DNA of 57,085 bases from Hyalangium ruber. GTDB taxonomy: Bacteria; Myxococcota; Myxococcia; Myxococcales; Myxococcaceae. Positions 1 to 11,341 of the stretch are shown one piece after another; position 1 is the stretch's first letter; every line of letters begins with the position of its first letter. A program made the position numbers and the translations under genes. The stretch spans positions 1-57,085 of the forward strand of contig NZ_JAXIVS010000030.1 of NCBI RefSeq assembly GCF_034259325.1, read 5' to 3'. The notes beneath the pieces were generated by a model that was not told the DNA's origin, did not search any database, and was given only the letters and a program-made list of their open reading frames with translations.

Positions 1-73
1 AACACGGAAGTTAAGCCCTCCAGAGCCGATGGTACTCCGCGGGAAACCGCGTGGGAGAGTAGGTCGCTGCCGG
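1..73 (+). rRNA. rrf: 5S ribosomal RNA, 3' portion
   Basis: The first 73 bases match the 3' two-thirds of a bacterial 5S rRNA: the GGAAGTTAAG helix III region, the CCGATGGTACT stretch, and the GGGAGAGTAGGTCGCTGCC 3' segment. The 5' third lies outside the window. A terminator follows at once, so this is the end of an rRNA operon. The exact 3' end is estimated within a few bases. Confidence 0.93.
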
Positions 74-85
74 ATTTTTTTCTTG

Positions 86-127
86 CGCCCCTGGCGCCCT
101 TCATTGGGCCCCAGGGGCGTTTTTTTT
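86..127 (+). terminator. Rho-independent terminator of the rRNA operon
   Basis: A GC-rich inverted repeat (GCGCCCCTGGCGCCC at 86-100, GGGCCCCAGGGGCG at 106-119) is followed by eight T residues at 120-127. It lies about 12 bases after the 5S end. A second T-run at 75-81 precedes the hairpin. Confidence 0.9.
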
Positions 128-249
128 GCCCTTGTTTCGCGCTGTGGGCGCGCGTGCAGCGCGCCGGTGCTATCGGGAGGCAGGTAGCCAGGCCCCAGAA
201 CGCATCCAAGTCGCTGGATTCTCTGGGTAATTTGGGCGTGAACCGTCGT

Positions 250-279
250 TTGACGGACGGTCCGTGCTCCGTCTAGAGT
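250..279 (+). promoter_or_regulatory. Putative sigma-70-type promoter of the PEGA kinase gene
   Basis: TTGACG (250-255) and TAGAGT (274-279) are separated by 18 bases, 77 bases before the ATG at 356. The -35 matches TTGACA at five of six positions; the -10 is weaker (TA...T), as is common in GC-rich myxobacteria. The 128-355 gap holds nothing else that I can identify. Confidence 0.5.
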
Positions 280-355
280 CCGTAGGTTCCCGCCCGGCAT
301 ACAAGCGCCTCCCGCAGCTATCGTCCCTGTGCCCGGGCCGGGACGACTCCACGAG

Positions 356-3121
<2,766 letters not shown>

Positions 3122-3134
3122 CCGGGCATTCGAC

Positions 3135-3162
3135 GCCCCTTCCGATTGTTCGAGGAAGGGGC
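3135..3162 (+). terminator. Putative terminator hairpin after the PEGA kinase gene
   Basis: A perfect 9-bp inverted repeat (GCCCCTTCC at 3135-3143, GGAAGGGGC at 3154-3162) with a 10-base loop starts 13 bases after the kinase stop. There is no T-tract, so it may act as a Rho-assisted terminator or an mRNA 3' stabiliser. Confidence 0.55.
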
Positions 3163-3215
3163 CACCGCATCGGGGATGATCTCGCTGACGGAGCTTCACG
3201 ATAAGGTGACGCGCC

Positions 3216-4586
3216 ATGCAAACGAAGCCCACCCGCAGCCCGCCCGATACCGGCCCTGCGCAGCAGCCCATTTCCTATCCCACCCGCCGGGAGTTCCTGG
3301 AGCCTGACTGGCGCCGCATCCCCGGCTACAAGGATGTGTCCGCCGCCGACTGGGAGAGCTCCGTCTGGCAGCGCAAGCACACCGTCAAGAACCTGCGCGA
3401 GCTGAAGGCCACGCTGGGTTCGCTCCTGCCGGATGACCTCGCCGAGAGCATCGATCGCGACCAGAAGGAGCGGGCGACCATGTCGCTGCTGCTCCCGCCG
3501 CAGATGCTCAACACCATGAACCTCGAGGACCTGTGGCGCGACCCCGTGCGGCGCTACATGCTCCCCGCGTTCGATGACCGGCGCACCGACTGGCCCAATC
3601 ACCCCAAGGCCAGCCGCGACAGCCTCCACGAGGCCGAGATGTGGGTCGTCGAGGGCCTCACCCACCGCTACCCCACCAAGGTGCTGGCGGAGATGCTGCC
3701 CACGTGCCCCCAGTACTGTGGCCACTGCACCCGCATGGACCTGGTCGGCAATGACGTGCCCCAGGTGCAGAAGCACAAGTTCTCCGTCGGGCCCAAGGAG
3801 CGCTACGAGAAGATGCTGGAGTACCTGCGCGCCACGCCCACCGTGCGTGACGTGGTGGTCTCAGGCGGCGACATCGCCAACCTGCCCATCCAGCAGCTCG
3901 AGCCGTTCGTCAGCTCCCTGATGGACATCCCCAACATCCGGGACATCCGTCTGGCCAGCAAGGGCCTGATGGCCATTCCCCAGCACTTCCTCCAGGACCA
4001 GGTCCTCCAGGGGCTGGATAGGCTGGCCAAGAAGGCCATCGAGCGCGGCGTGGACCTGGCGCTCCATACCCACGTCAACCATGCTCAGCAGCTCACGCCG
4101 CTCGTCGGCAAGGCCGCCCGCAAGCTGCTCGACATGGGCTTCCGCGATGTGCGCAACCAGGGTGTGCTCCTGCGCGGCGTGAACGACAGCGCCCCCGCGC
4201 TGCTGGACCTGTGCTTCACCCTGCTCGATCACGCCAAGATCCTGCCGTACTACTTCTACATGTGCGACATGATCCCCAACTCGGAGCACTGGCGCCTGTC
4301 CGTCTCCCAGGCCCAGAAGCTCCAGCACGACATCATGGGCTACATGCCCGGCTTCGCCACGCCGCGCATCGTCTGTGACGTGCCCTTCGTCGGCAAGCGC
4401 TGGGTCCACCAGGTCGCCGAGTACGACCACGAGCGCGGCATCTCGTACTGGACCAAGAACTACCGCACCGCCATCGAGTGGAACGACGCCGAGGCGCTCG
4501 ACCGCAAGTACGAGTACTACGATCCCATCGACACGCTGCCCGAGTCCGGCCAGGCGTGGTGGCGGGAGCAGCTCAAGGCGGCGTGA
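3216..4586 (+). CDS. KamA-family radical SAM protein (lysine 2,3-aminomutase-like), divergent paralog
   Basis: This 456-residue protein belongs to the radical SAM/PLP aminomutase family, which moves an amino group between carbons 2 and 3 of an amino acid. The [4Fe-4S] motif is CPQYCGHC (Cys164, Cys168, Cys171), and VVSGGDIANLP is the SAM-contacting GGD region. The two acidic positions that hold the side-chain amine of lysine in clostridial lysine 2,3-aminomutase appear retained (RGVND near residue 324, and MCDMIPNSEHW). The usual PGGGGK pyridoxal-phosphate motif is replaced by DVPFVGKRW, with Lys394 as the likely Schiff-base lysine. Its stop overlaps the next gene's start by one base (TGATG), so the two KamA-like proteins are probably translated together. 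The substrate is not known. Confidence 0.82.
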   Translation: MQTKPTRSPPDTGPAQQPISYPTRREFLEPDWRRIPGYKDVSAADWESSVWQRKHTVKNLRELKATLGSLLPDDLAESIDRDQKERATMSLLLPPQMLNTMNLEDLWRDPVRRYMLPAFDDRRTDWPNHPKASRDSLHEAEMWVVEGLTHRYPTKVLAEMLPTCPQYCGHCTRMDLVGNDVPQVQKHKFSVGPKERYEKMLEYLRATPTVRDVVVSGGDIANLPIQQLEPFVSSLMDIPNIRDIRLASKGLMAIPQHFLQDQVLQGLDRLAKKAIERGVDLALHTHVNHAQQLTPLVGKAARKLLDMGFRDVRNQGVLLRGVNDSAPALLDLCFTLLDHAKILPYYFYMCDMIPNSEHWRLSVSQAQKLQHDIMGYMPGFATPRIVCDVPFVGKRWVHQVAEYDHERGISYWTKNYRTAIEWNDAEALDRKYEYYDPIDTLPESGQAWWREQLKAA

Positions 4587-5752
4587 TGGATTCGTCGGAG
4601 GGGCGCCGTCGCCTGTTTCCCGAGGCGACGGACGCGGAGTGGGGTGACTGGCGCTGGCAGCAGCGCCATGCCGTCCGTGGGCTCGCGCAGCTCGAGCGGT
4701 ATGTGTCCCTTACGCCGGATGAGCGCGCCGGCGTGCAGGAGACCGCCGCGCTGTTCCGCATCGGGATCAGCCCGTACTACCTGTCGCTCATCGATCCCGC
4801 GCACCCGTTCTGTCCCGTGCGGATGCAGTCCATCCCCGTGCGGGCCGAGGCGCGCGTTCGCCCGGGCGAGCTGGCCGACCCGCTCGGCGAGGACAAGACG
4901 CGGCCCGAGGAGGCCATCGTCCACAAGTACCCGGACCGGGTGCTGTTCCTCGCCATCGACACGTGCTCCGTCTACTGCCGGCACTGCACCCGCCGCCGCA
5001 TCACCAAGGGCGGGGAGGCGGAGCTGAGCAAGGAGCAGATGCGCCGCGGCATCGAGTACATCCGCAACCACCCCGAGGTGCGCGATGTGCTCATTTCCGG
5101 TGGCGATCCGTTCCTCTTGAGCGACACGCGCTTGGAGGAGTTGCTGGCGCCGCTCCATGAGATTCCCCACGTGGAGATGATTCGCATCGGCACTCGCGTG
5201 CCGGTGTGTCTGCCCATGCGCGTCACCGATGAGCTGGCGCGCATGCTGCGGCGCTATGCGCCCGTCTATGTGGTGACCCACTTCAACCACCCCAAGGAAA
5301 TCACCCCCGAGGCGCGGGCGGCCTGTGAGCGCCTGGTGGACCATGGCGTCCCCGTGGAGAACCAGGCCGTGCTCATGCGCCGGCTCAACTCGGACGCGCG
5401 CATCATCAAGGAGCTGTCCCACGCCCTGCTGCGCATCCGCGTGCGGCCGTACTACCTCCACCAGATGGATGTCGCCGAGGGCTGCGAGCACCTGCGTACC
5501 CCCATCGCCAAGGGCATGGAGATCCTTCAGCAGCTTCGCGGGCACACCACCGGGCTCGCCGTGCCCCACCTCGCCGTGGACCTGCCCGGTGGCGGCGGCA
5601 AGGTGACGCTCCAGCCCGACTATGTGGTGGAGCGCGGCGAGCGCGAGACGATCTTCCGCAACTTCAAGGGCCAGCAGTACGCCTACCCCGAGCCCGAGGA
5701 GACCGACTGCTCGTGCCCCTATGACGAGGTGTGGCGGACCCGGGCTCGCTGA
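4586..5752 (+). CDS. KamA-family radical SAM aminomutase
   Basis: This 388-residue protein is closer to the family norm. It has the cluster motif CSVYCRHC (Cys127, Cys131, Cys134) followed by TRRR, the SAM motif ISGGDPF, and a canonical PLP motif LPGGGGK with Lys339. One substrate-binding acidic residue seems kept (QMDVAEGCEHLR), but the RGVND aspartate is replaced (RRLNSDA), so the substrate may not be lysine. Related activities act on lysine, glutamate or arginine, or modify elongation factor P (EpmB). I chose the ATG at 4586 because it overlaps the preceding stop and starts the conserved region; the frame is open further upstream, but only inside the previous gene. The C terminus ends in a short Cys-containing tail (TDCSCPYDE). 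Confidence 0.85.
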   Translation: MDSSEGRRRLFPEATDAEWGDWRWQQRHAVRGLAQLERYVSLTPDERAGVQETAALFRIGISPYYLSLIDPAHPFCPVRMQSIPVRAEARVRPGELADPLGEDKTRPEEAIVHKYPDRVLFLAIDTCSVYCRHCTRRRITKGGEAELSKEQMRRGIEYIRNHPEVRDVLISGGDPFLLSDTRLEELLAPLHEIPHVEMIRIGTRVPVCLPMRVTDELARMLRRYAPVYVVTHFNHPKEITPEARAACERLVDHGVPVENQAVLMRRLNSDARIIKELSHALLRIRVRPYYLHQMDVAEGCEHLRTPIAKGMEILQQLRGHTTGLAVPHLAVDLPGGGGKVTLQPDYVVERGERETIFRNFKGQQYAYPEPEETDCSCPYDEVWRTRAR

Positions 5753-5766
5753 GGCTCGGGCTCTCG

Positions 5767-6348
5767 CTACTCCGCGGGGACGTCGCCGGCTCCGGCAGGG
5801 GCGCTCTCCGTGGCGCCTTCCGCCGTGCCCTCCGCGCCCGTCTCTCCCGGCGGCAGGCCTTGCTCCACCACCGAGGCCGCGTCCTCCGAGGCCTCCAGCT
5901 CCACCGGGTTCTCGTCGCTGATTCCCTGCTGGATGGGGACTTCCTCGGGGAGTTCCTTCTCCGCCTTCTTCTTCTGCTCCGCCTCCCGGGCCGCCTTCTC
6001 CTTGGCCTCCAAGGCCTTCTCCGCCCGCGCGACCGCCTCGGTCTCTTCCCGCCCCATCCGGGCCACGTGGCGCGAGTACTCCTTGTCCGAGACGCCGTGC
6101 TTCTCCATCACCTTCTGTCCCGCCTGCTGCTGCTCCTGGATGACCTGGCGGCGCTCGTCGGTGCTCATCTCCGAGGACTTACGATTGCCGTAGGCCTCGT
6201 TCACCTTGTCCTTCGCCTTCTGCTCGTCCCGGCGAATGGCGGCGATCTTCTCGGGCGTGAGCTCCTGCTCCTCCGCCTCCTGCGCCAGGGCGAGCCCCGG
6301 TACGGTGAGCCAGGAGGCGAGCAGCAGCACGGACGTTCGGCGGGACAT
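5767..6348 (-). CDS. Secreted coiled-coil protein of unknown function
   Basis: A 193-residue protein with a signal peptide (RRTSVLLLASWLTVPGLALA, cleavage after ALA-Q). The mature part is a highly charged, Glu/Lys/Ala-rich helix (about residues 25-130, such as KALEAKEKAAREAEQKKKAE) that should form a coiled coil, followed by an acidic Ala/Gly/Glu-rich tail. The ATG at 6348 has a good ribosome binding site (GAGGAG), which decides it over upstream in-frame starts. It converges with the KamA gene, with only 14 bases between the two stops. I recognise no family; an envelope-space structural role is a guess. Confidence 0.72.
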   Translation of the reverse strand: MSRRTSVLLLASWLTVPGLALAQEAEEQELTPEKIAAIRRDEQKAKDKVNEAYGNRKSSEMSTDERRQVIQEQQQAGQKVMEKHGVSDKEYSRHVARMGREETEAVARAEKALEAKEKAAREAEQKKKAEKELPEEVPIQQGISDENPVELEASEDAASVVEQGLPPGETGAEGTAEGATESAPAGAGDVPAE

Positions 6349-6428
6349 GACGGCTCCTCGAGGGTTACCCCAATCTAGGAGGCCCAGGGTGGCTCGGGCA
6401 ATCCGCACGTTGGCCGGCCTCCAGGCAC

Positions 6429-6749
6429 TCAGCCGTTCCGGCACCGCTCACAGCCTCCGTTGGCCTGTGCGCACTGCTCCCGCGCCTGGACACAGCGCGG
6501 CGGCAGGTCCGTCCGGTCCGGGTGGGCTTCCACCAGGGCACACAGCTCCTCCGTGACCGCGCAGGTCTGGGTCGCCACCTCGCACCGGGCTGGGCAATTC
6601 AGCTCCTCGGACTGCTCCTGGAGCCGCAGTTCCTCCAGCCGGGCCGCCGCGGCGTCGATCTCGGAGTCGTCGGTGCCAGCCACCCGGTCCACGTTCTTCG
6701 GACAGCCGGCGAGGACCAGGGCCAACAGGGCAAGGCAGGGTACGCGCAT
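6429..6749 (-). CDS. Small cysteine-rich lipoprotein
   Basis: A 106-residue predicted lipoprotein. The N terminus MRVPCLALLALVLAGC ends in a lipobox (LAGC). The mature region has a short helical segment and then eight closely spaced cysteines in the last 55 residues (CPARC, CAVTEELC, CVQAREQC, CERC), suggesting disulfides or metal binding outside the cytoplasm. A strong ribosome binding site (GGAGGAG) sits just before the ATG. It lies 80 bases upstream of the coiled-coil gene on the same strand and 42 bases after the next one, so the three may form an operon. The function is unknown. Confidence 0.75.
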   Translation of the reverse strand: MRVPCLALLALVLAGCPKNVDRVAGTDDSEIDAAAARLEELRLQEQSEELNCPARCEVATQTCAVTEELCALVEAHPDRTDLPPRCVQAREQCAQANGGCERCRNG

Positions 6750-6791
6750 GCTCCTCCCTTATGCGCCGCCCGGCCGCCGCGTCCAGCGCGC

Positions 6792-7352
6792 TCAACGCTC
6801 GGTGGGCACGTGGCGGGGAGGGGGCGCCTCGGGCTCCCGTGGCTGCGCCCAATAGAAATACGCCGCCACCGCCAGCAGCAGCGCCACCGCGAGGCGCCTC
6901 AGGAAGTCCTCGCGTCTCCGGCGGGGAGAGGCCGTCTCCTCGCTCTCGATGGCTTCCAGGGCGGTTTCCACCTCATGGCCCACCGCAAGGAACCGTCGGC
7001 ACAGGGCCACCGGATCCGCGAGGGCAGGGCTCACGGTGGCCGTCTCTCGCTCCAGGGCCGCCGTGAACTGCCGGGCCCAGGCCTCCTCTTCGTCCGCGTT
7101 CGCCGGAGCACGGGCGCTTCCTCCGGCCGCCACGGTGAGCGCCAGCGCCTCACGCAGCAGGTGGAGGGAGAGCGCCTCGGCCGAGACTCCGTAGAAGGTG
7201 GCGCTGGCCTCGAGGGAGTCCCCGCGGACCAGTCTCCGCCTCAGGAGGGCCGCAGCGCGAGGGGGCAGGGCGCGCAACAGCCTGGCCAGGGAGACGGGGG
7301 AGAGCTGGGTGGGTTCGAAGGCGGGAGGCACGGGTACCTCAGTCTCCGTCAT
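6792..7352 (-). CDS. Hypothetical protein with sigma-region-4-like helices and a C-terminal membrane anchor
   Basis: A 186-residue protein. Residues about 17-75 (SPVSLARLLRALPPRAAALL, then GDSLEASATFYGVSAEALSL) resemble sigma-70 region 4: a helix rich in Leu/Arg, a Ser/Leu turn, and a second helix-turn-helix-like segment. Near the C terminus, LRRLAVALLLAVAAYFYW is a single membrane helix followed by a short Pro-rich tail, so the protein would be tail-anchored with its N terminus in the cytoplasm. No sigma region 2 is visible. It is divergent from the SpoIID-like gene with only 52 bases between them. The gene itself is likely real (strong GC3); the DNA-binding idea is inference. Confidence 0.68.
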   Translation of the reverse strand: MTETEVPVPPAFEPTQLSPVSLARLLRALPPRAAALLRRRLVRGDSLEASATFYGVSAEALSLHLLREALALTVAAGGSARAPANADEEEAWARQFTAALERETATVSPALADPVALCRRFLAVGHEVETALEAIESEETASPRRRREDFLRRLAVALLLAVAAYFYWAQPREPEAPPPRHVPTER

Positions 7353-7404
7353 TCGCCGGCCGTTTTCTTGAGCCGCGATCCGGGGCTCCTACACTCCCGG
7401 GGAC

Positions 7405-8511
7405 ATGTTGCGACCTGTTGCACTGCTCCTCATCTTCCTGGCGTCCTCTCCCGCTCTCGCCGTGGAGACGATGCGCATCGCCATGAGCGAGGCCCGTACC
7501 GAGGTGCAGGTGAGCGGCCAGGGCCTGGCGTTCGGCACGGATACCGAGGATGCCACCTTCCACCCCCTCGGCGCGAGGCAGGTGACCGTGCGGCGGAAGG
7601 GGCGGAAGCTCGAGGTCAATGGGGCGCCCGTCGTCGGTGACGCGGTGCGCTTCCGCGCCGGCGCCTTGTCCTACGACGCCGGAGTCCCCGGGGACGAGCC
7701 GCTGCGCGCCGGCGACATGCAGGTCCGCGGGGACGTGGTGGTGCGGCTGTACCGGGACGGGCTCCAGCTCATCAACGTCATTCCCCTCGAGGATTACCTC
7801 ACGGCTGTTCTGGGGAGCGAGATGCCCGTCTCGTTCCCCGCCGAGGCACTCAAGGCCCAGGCCGTCGCCGCCCGCACCTACGCCCTGCAGAAGAAGCTGG
7901 AGGCGTATGGGAGCGCCTTCTACCTGGGCAGCAGTGTGCTCCATCAAGTGTACGGCGGCGTCAACCGCGAGGACCCGCGCACCCGCGCCGCCGTGGAGGC
8001 CACTCGCGGCGAGGTGCTCACCTATGAGCTGGCCCCCATCGAGGCCTACTTCCATGCCTCCTGTGGTGGGCGCACCGAGTCCGGCCAGGCCGCACTGCAG
8101 CGGGACCTGCCCTACCTCCAGGCCGTCGAGTGTCCCTGTGGCAAGTTGCCCGCCAGCCGTTGGTCCGCCGACGTCAGCGAGGCGGAGCTCCGGTCCGCGC
8201 TCAGTGGCTCTCCCGAAGGGTTGCGCATCGCCGGGCGTACCGGCACCCGCCGGGTCTCCCGCGTCACCACCGCCGATGGCACCACCCTGGATGGCGCCCG
8301 CTTCCGCCAGCGCCTGGGCTACACGAAGCTCAAGAGCCTGGACTTCGAGGTGGAGAAGACGGCTCACGGTTACTCCTTCACCGGGCGCGGCTATGGCCAC
8401 GGCGCCGGCCTGTGCCAGTGGGGCGCCAAGGCCCTCGCCGATGGTGGCTGGGAGTACCGAGAAATCCTCTCGCACTACTACCCGGGGGCCGAACTCCAGC
8501 AACTCTATTGA
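7405..8511 (+). CDS. SpoIID/LytB-domain protein
   Basis: A 368-residue secreted protein with a signal peptide (MLRPVALLLIFLASSPALA). The SpoIID/LytB domain (about 115-330) is recognisable from VIPLEDYLTAVLGSEMP, PAEALKAQAVAARTYAL, EAYFHASCGGRTES and the C-terminal GRGYGHGAGLCQWGA. Family members are lytic transglycosylases acting on denuded glycan strands, or enhancers of amidases, in peptidoglycan remodelling; the glutamate in GSEMP corresponds to the catalytic residue of SpoIID. The N-terminal 100 residues form a beta-rich region without a clear family. It precedes queA with a 43-base gap, an arrangement that I think is shared with related myxobacteria but have not checked. Confidence 0.88.
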   Translation: MLRPVALLLIFLASSPALAVETMRIAMSEARTEVQVSGQGLAFGTDTEDATFHPLGARQVTVRRKGRKLEVNGAPVVGDAVRFRAGALSYDAGVPGDEPLRAGDMQVRGDVVVRLYRDGLQLINVIPLEDYLTAVLGSEMPVSFPAEALKAQAVAARTYALQKKLEAYGSAFYLGSSVLHQVYGGVNREDPRTRAAVEATRGEVLTYELAPIEAYFHASCGGRTESGQAALQRDLPYLQAVECPCGKLPASRWSADVSEAELRSALSGSPEGLRIAGRTGTRRVSRVTTADGTTLDGARFRQRLGYTKLKSLDFEVEKTAHGYSFTGRGYGHGAGLCQWGAKALADGGWEYREILSHYYPGAELQQLY

Positions 8512-8554
8512 GCTCACGGTTCCGGGGCGGCACCAGGGCTGGTACAAGCGCCCC

Positions 8555-9640
8555 GTGTCGTCCCGCCTCTCCGACTACGACTTCGAACTGCCCGAAGCGC
8601 AGATCGCCCAGAAGCCCCTGGGCGCGCGCGATGCCTCGCGCCTGATGACCGTAAGCCGGTCCTCCGGCGCGTGGGAGCACCGCCACTTCGGCGATCTGCC
8701 CAGCCTCCTGCGCCCCGGCGACGTGCTCGTCCTCAACGACGCCCGTGTCATCCCCGCCCGATTGCTCGGCGCCAAGGTCGGCACCGGCGGCCGCGTGGAG
8801 TTGCTCGTCGTTCGCCCCGCAGCCGCCACGCTCACCTCGGCCGCGCTCGCCCAGGCTCCCGAGACCTTGGAGTGGATCTGCCTCGGGCAGGCCTCCAAGG
8901 GCCTCAAGCCCGGCGCCCAGGTGGCCTTCCCCAGTGGGCTCACCGCCGAGGTGCTGGAGGCGGTCGGAGGAGGGGAGTACCGGGTGCGCTTCCAGGCTCC
9001 TCCCGGGGCCTCCTTCCAGGGGCTGTTGGAACAGGCCGGCCGGTTGCCGCTGCCTCCCTACATCACCCGCGAGCCGGACGCCGCGGACGCCGAGCGCTAC
9101 CAGACCGTCTATGCCCGGGCTTCCGGCTCCGTGGCGGCGCCCACCGCGGGGCTTCACTTCACCGAGGCCACCTTCGCGGCGCTCGAAGCGCGCGGCGTGA
9201 AGCGCGTGACGGTCACGCTCGACGTGGGGCCCGGCACCTTCCTCCCCGTGCGCGAGGAGGACCTGGACCTCCACAAGATGCACCCCGAGCGCTACGGCGT
9301 CCCCGACGAGACGGCGGCCGAGGTGAACGCCGCCCATGCCGAGGGCCGTCGGGTGGTGGCGGTGGGCACCACGGTGGTGCGCACCCTGGAGTCCGCCACG
9401 GACCCCGAGACGGGCTTGCTGCGCGCGGGGCAGGGGGACACACGGATCTTCATCCGCCCGGGCTTTACCTTCCGGCAGGTCGACGTGCTGCTCACCAACT
9501 TCCACCTGCCGCGCTCCACCCTGGTGATGCTGGTGAGCGCGCTGGTGGGCCGGGAGCAGACCCTTGCGGCCTACCGGGAAGCCGTTCGCGCGGGCTACCG
9601 GTTCTTCTCGTATGGCGATGCCATGCTGGTGACGGAGTAA
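8555..9640 (+). CDS. queA: S-adenosylmethionine:tRNA ribosyltransferase-isomerase
   Basis: A 361-residue QueA. It transfers and isomerises the ribosyl group of SAM onto 7-aminomethyl-7-deazaguanine in tRNA, forming epoxyqueuosine. Family signatures are the N-terminal SDYDFELPEAQIAQKPLGAR, LVLNDARVIPARLLG, SVAAPTAGLHF, TLDVGPGTFLPVR, and the C-terminal VDVLLTNFHLPRSTLVMLV and YRFFSYGDAML. The start is a GTG at 8555, eight residues before the conserved ELPEAQIAQ. The same frame is open further upstream, but only inside the SpoIID gene. It lies three bases before tgt, the enzyme catalysing the preceding base exchange. Confidence 0.96.
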   Translation: MSSRLSDYDFELPEAQIAQKPLGARDASRLMTVSRSSGAWEHRHFGDLPSLLRPGDVLVLNDARVIPARLLGAKVGTGGRVELLVVRPAAATLTSAALAQAPETLEWICLGQASKGLKPGAQVAFPSGLTAEVLEAVGGGEYRVRFQAPPGASFQGLLEQAGRLPLPPYITREPDAADAERYQTVYARASGSVAAPTAGLHFTEATFAALEARGVKRVTVTLDVGPGTFLPVREEDLDLHKMHPERYGVPDETAAEVNAAHAEGRRVVAVGTTVVRTLESATDPETGLLRAGQGDTRIFIRPGFTFRQVDVLLTNFHLPRSTLVMLVSALVGREQTLAAYREAVRAGYRFFSYGDAMLVTE

Positions 9641-10822
<1,182 letters not shown>

Positions 10823-10874
10823 ACACTGCCGTGCCTCGCGGTGTTGGGAACAGGCGGTTGCCGGCTGCGTTCAC

Positions 10875-10913
10875 TTGCTCACGAAAGGGGCTACTGCTAA
10901 GAGGCGGCCCCTT
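10875..10913 (+). promoter_or_regulatory. Hairpin and possible promoter between tgt and yajC
   Basis: AAGGGGC (10885-10891) and GCCCCTT (10907-10913) form a 7-bp stem with a 15-base loop. The same stretch contains TTGCTC (10875-10880) and an extended -10-like TGCTAAGAG (10895-10903) at 17-base spacing. It could be an attenuator, a partial terminator after tgt, or an internal promoter for the translocon genes; the sequence does not decide between them. Confidence 0.3.
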
Positions 10914-10981
10914 CTGGGTTGACCTTTGCCCACATCCGGGTAGGGGTTCGGCCCGAACCTTTCCAAGCGACGAGGCGGTAC

Positions 10982-11341
10982 GTGGTTGAGAGCTTCCTGA
11001 TTCTGGCGCAGGCCCCGGGCGGCGGATCGAGCCCGATGGTCAATATCGGGTTCATCGCACTGCTGGTGGGCATCATGTACTTCGTGATGATCCGCCCCCA
11101 GCAGAAGCAGATGAAGTCCCACCGAGAGCTGCTCTCGGGGCTCAAGAAGGGCGACGAGGTCGTCACCCAGGGTGGAATCGTCGGGAAGATCCACCTGGTC
11201 TCCGAGCAAACCGTCACCCTGGAAGTGGCCAGCGGAGTGCGCATCCGCGTGCTGAAGCGGGCCGTCTACGCCAAGGGCACCGTCGCCGATGACGCGGCGG
11301 CCGTGCCGGGCAAGCCCGAGGAAAAGAAGGAGGAGAAGTAA
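10982..11341 (+). CDS. yajC: Preprotein translocase subunit YajC
   Basis: A 119-residue YajC, a small inner-membrane partner of SecDF. The single membrane helix (NIGFIALLVGIMYFVMIRP) is followed by the family hallmark RPQQKQMKSHRELLSGLKKG, then GDEVVTQGGIVGKI and a basic/acidic tail. The start chosen is GTG at 10982, with GAGG about eight bases upstream. A TTG at 10919 would add 21 residues that do not resemble the family. Its stop overlaps the secD ATG by one base. Confidence 0.94.
   Translation: MVESFLILAQAPGGGSSPMVNIGFIALLVGIMYFVMIRPQQKQMKSHRELLSGLKKGDEVVTQGGIVGKIHLVSEQTVTLEVASGVRIRVLKRAVYAKGTVADDAAAVPGKPEEKKEEK

Noticed and set aside
8130..8645. Extra small gene between the SpoIID-like gene and queA
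   Set aside because: It lies fully within the two real genes in another frame and has no ribosome binding site or recognisable product.
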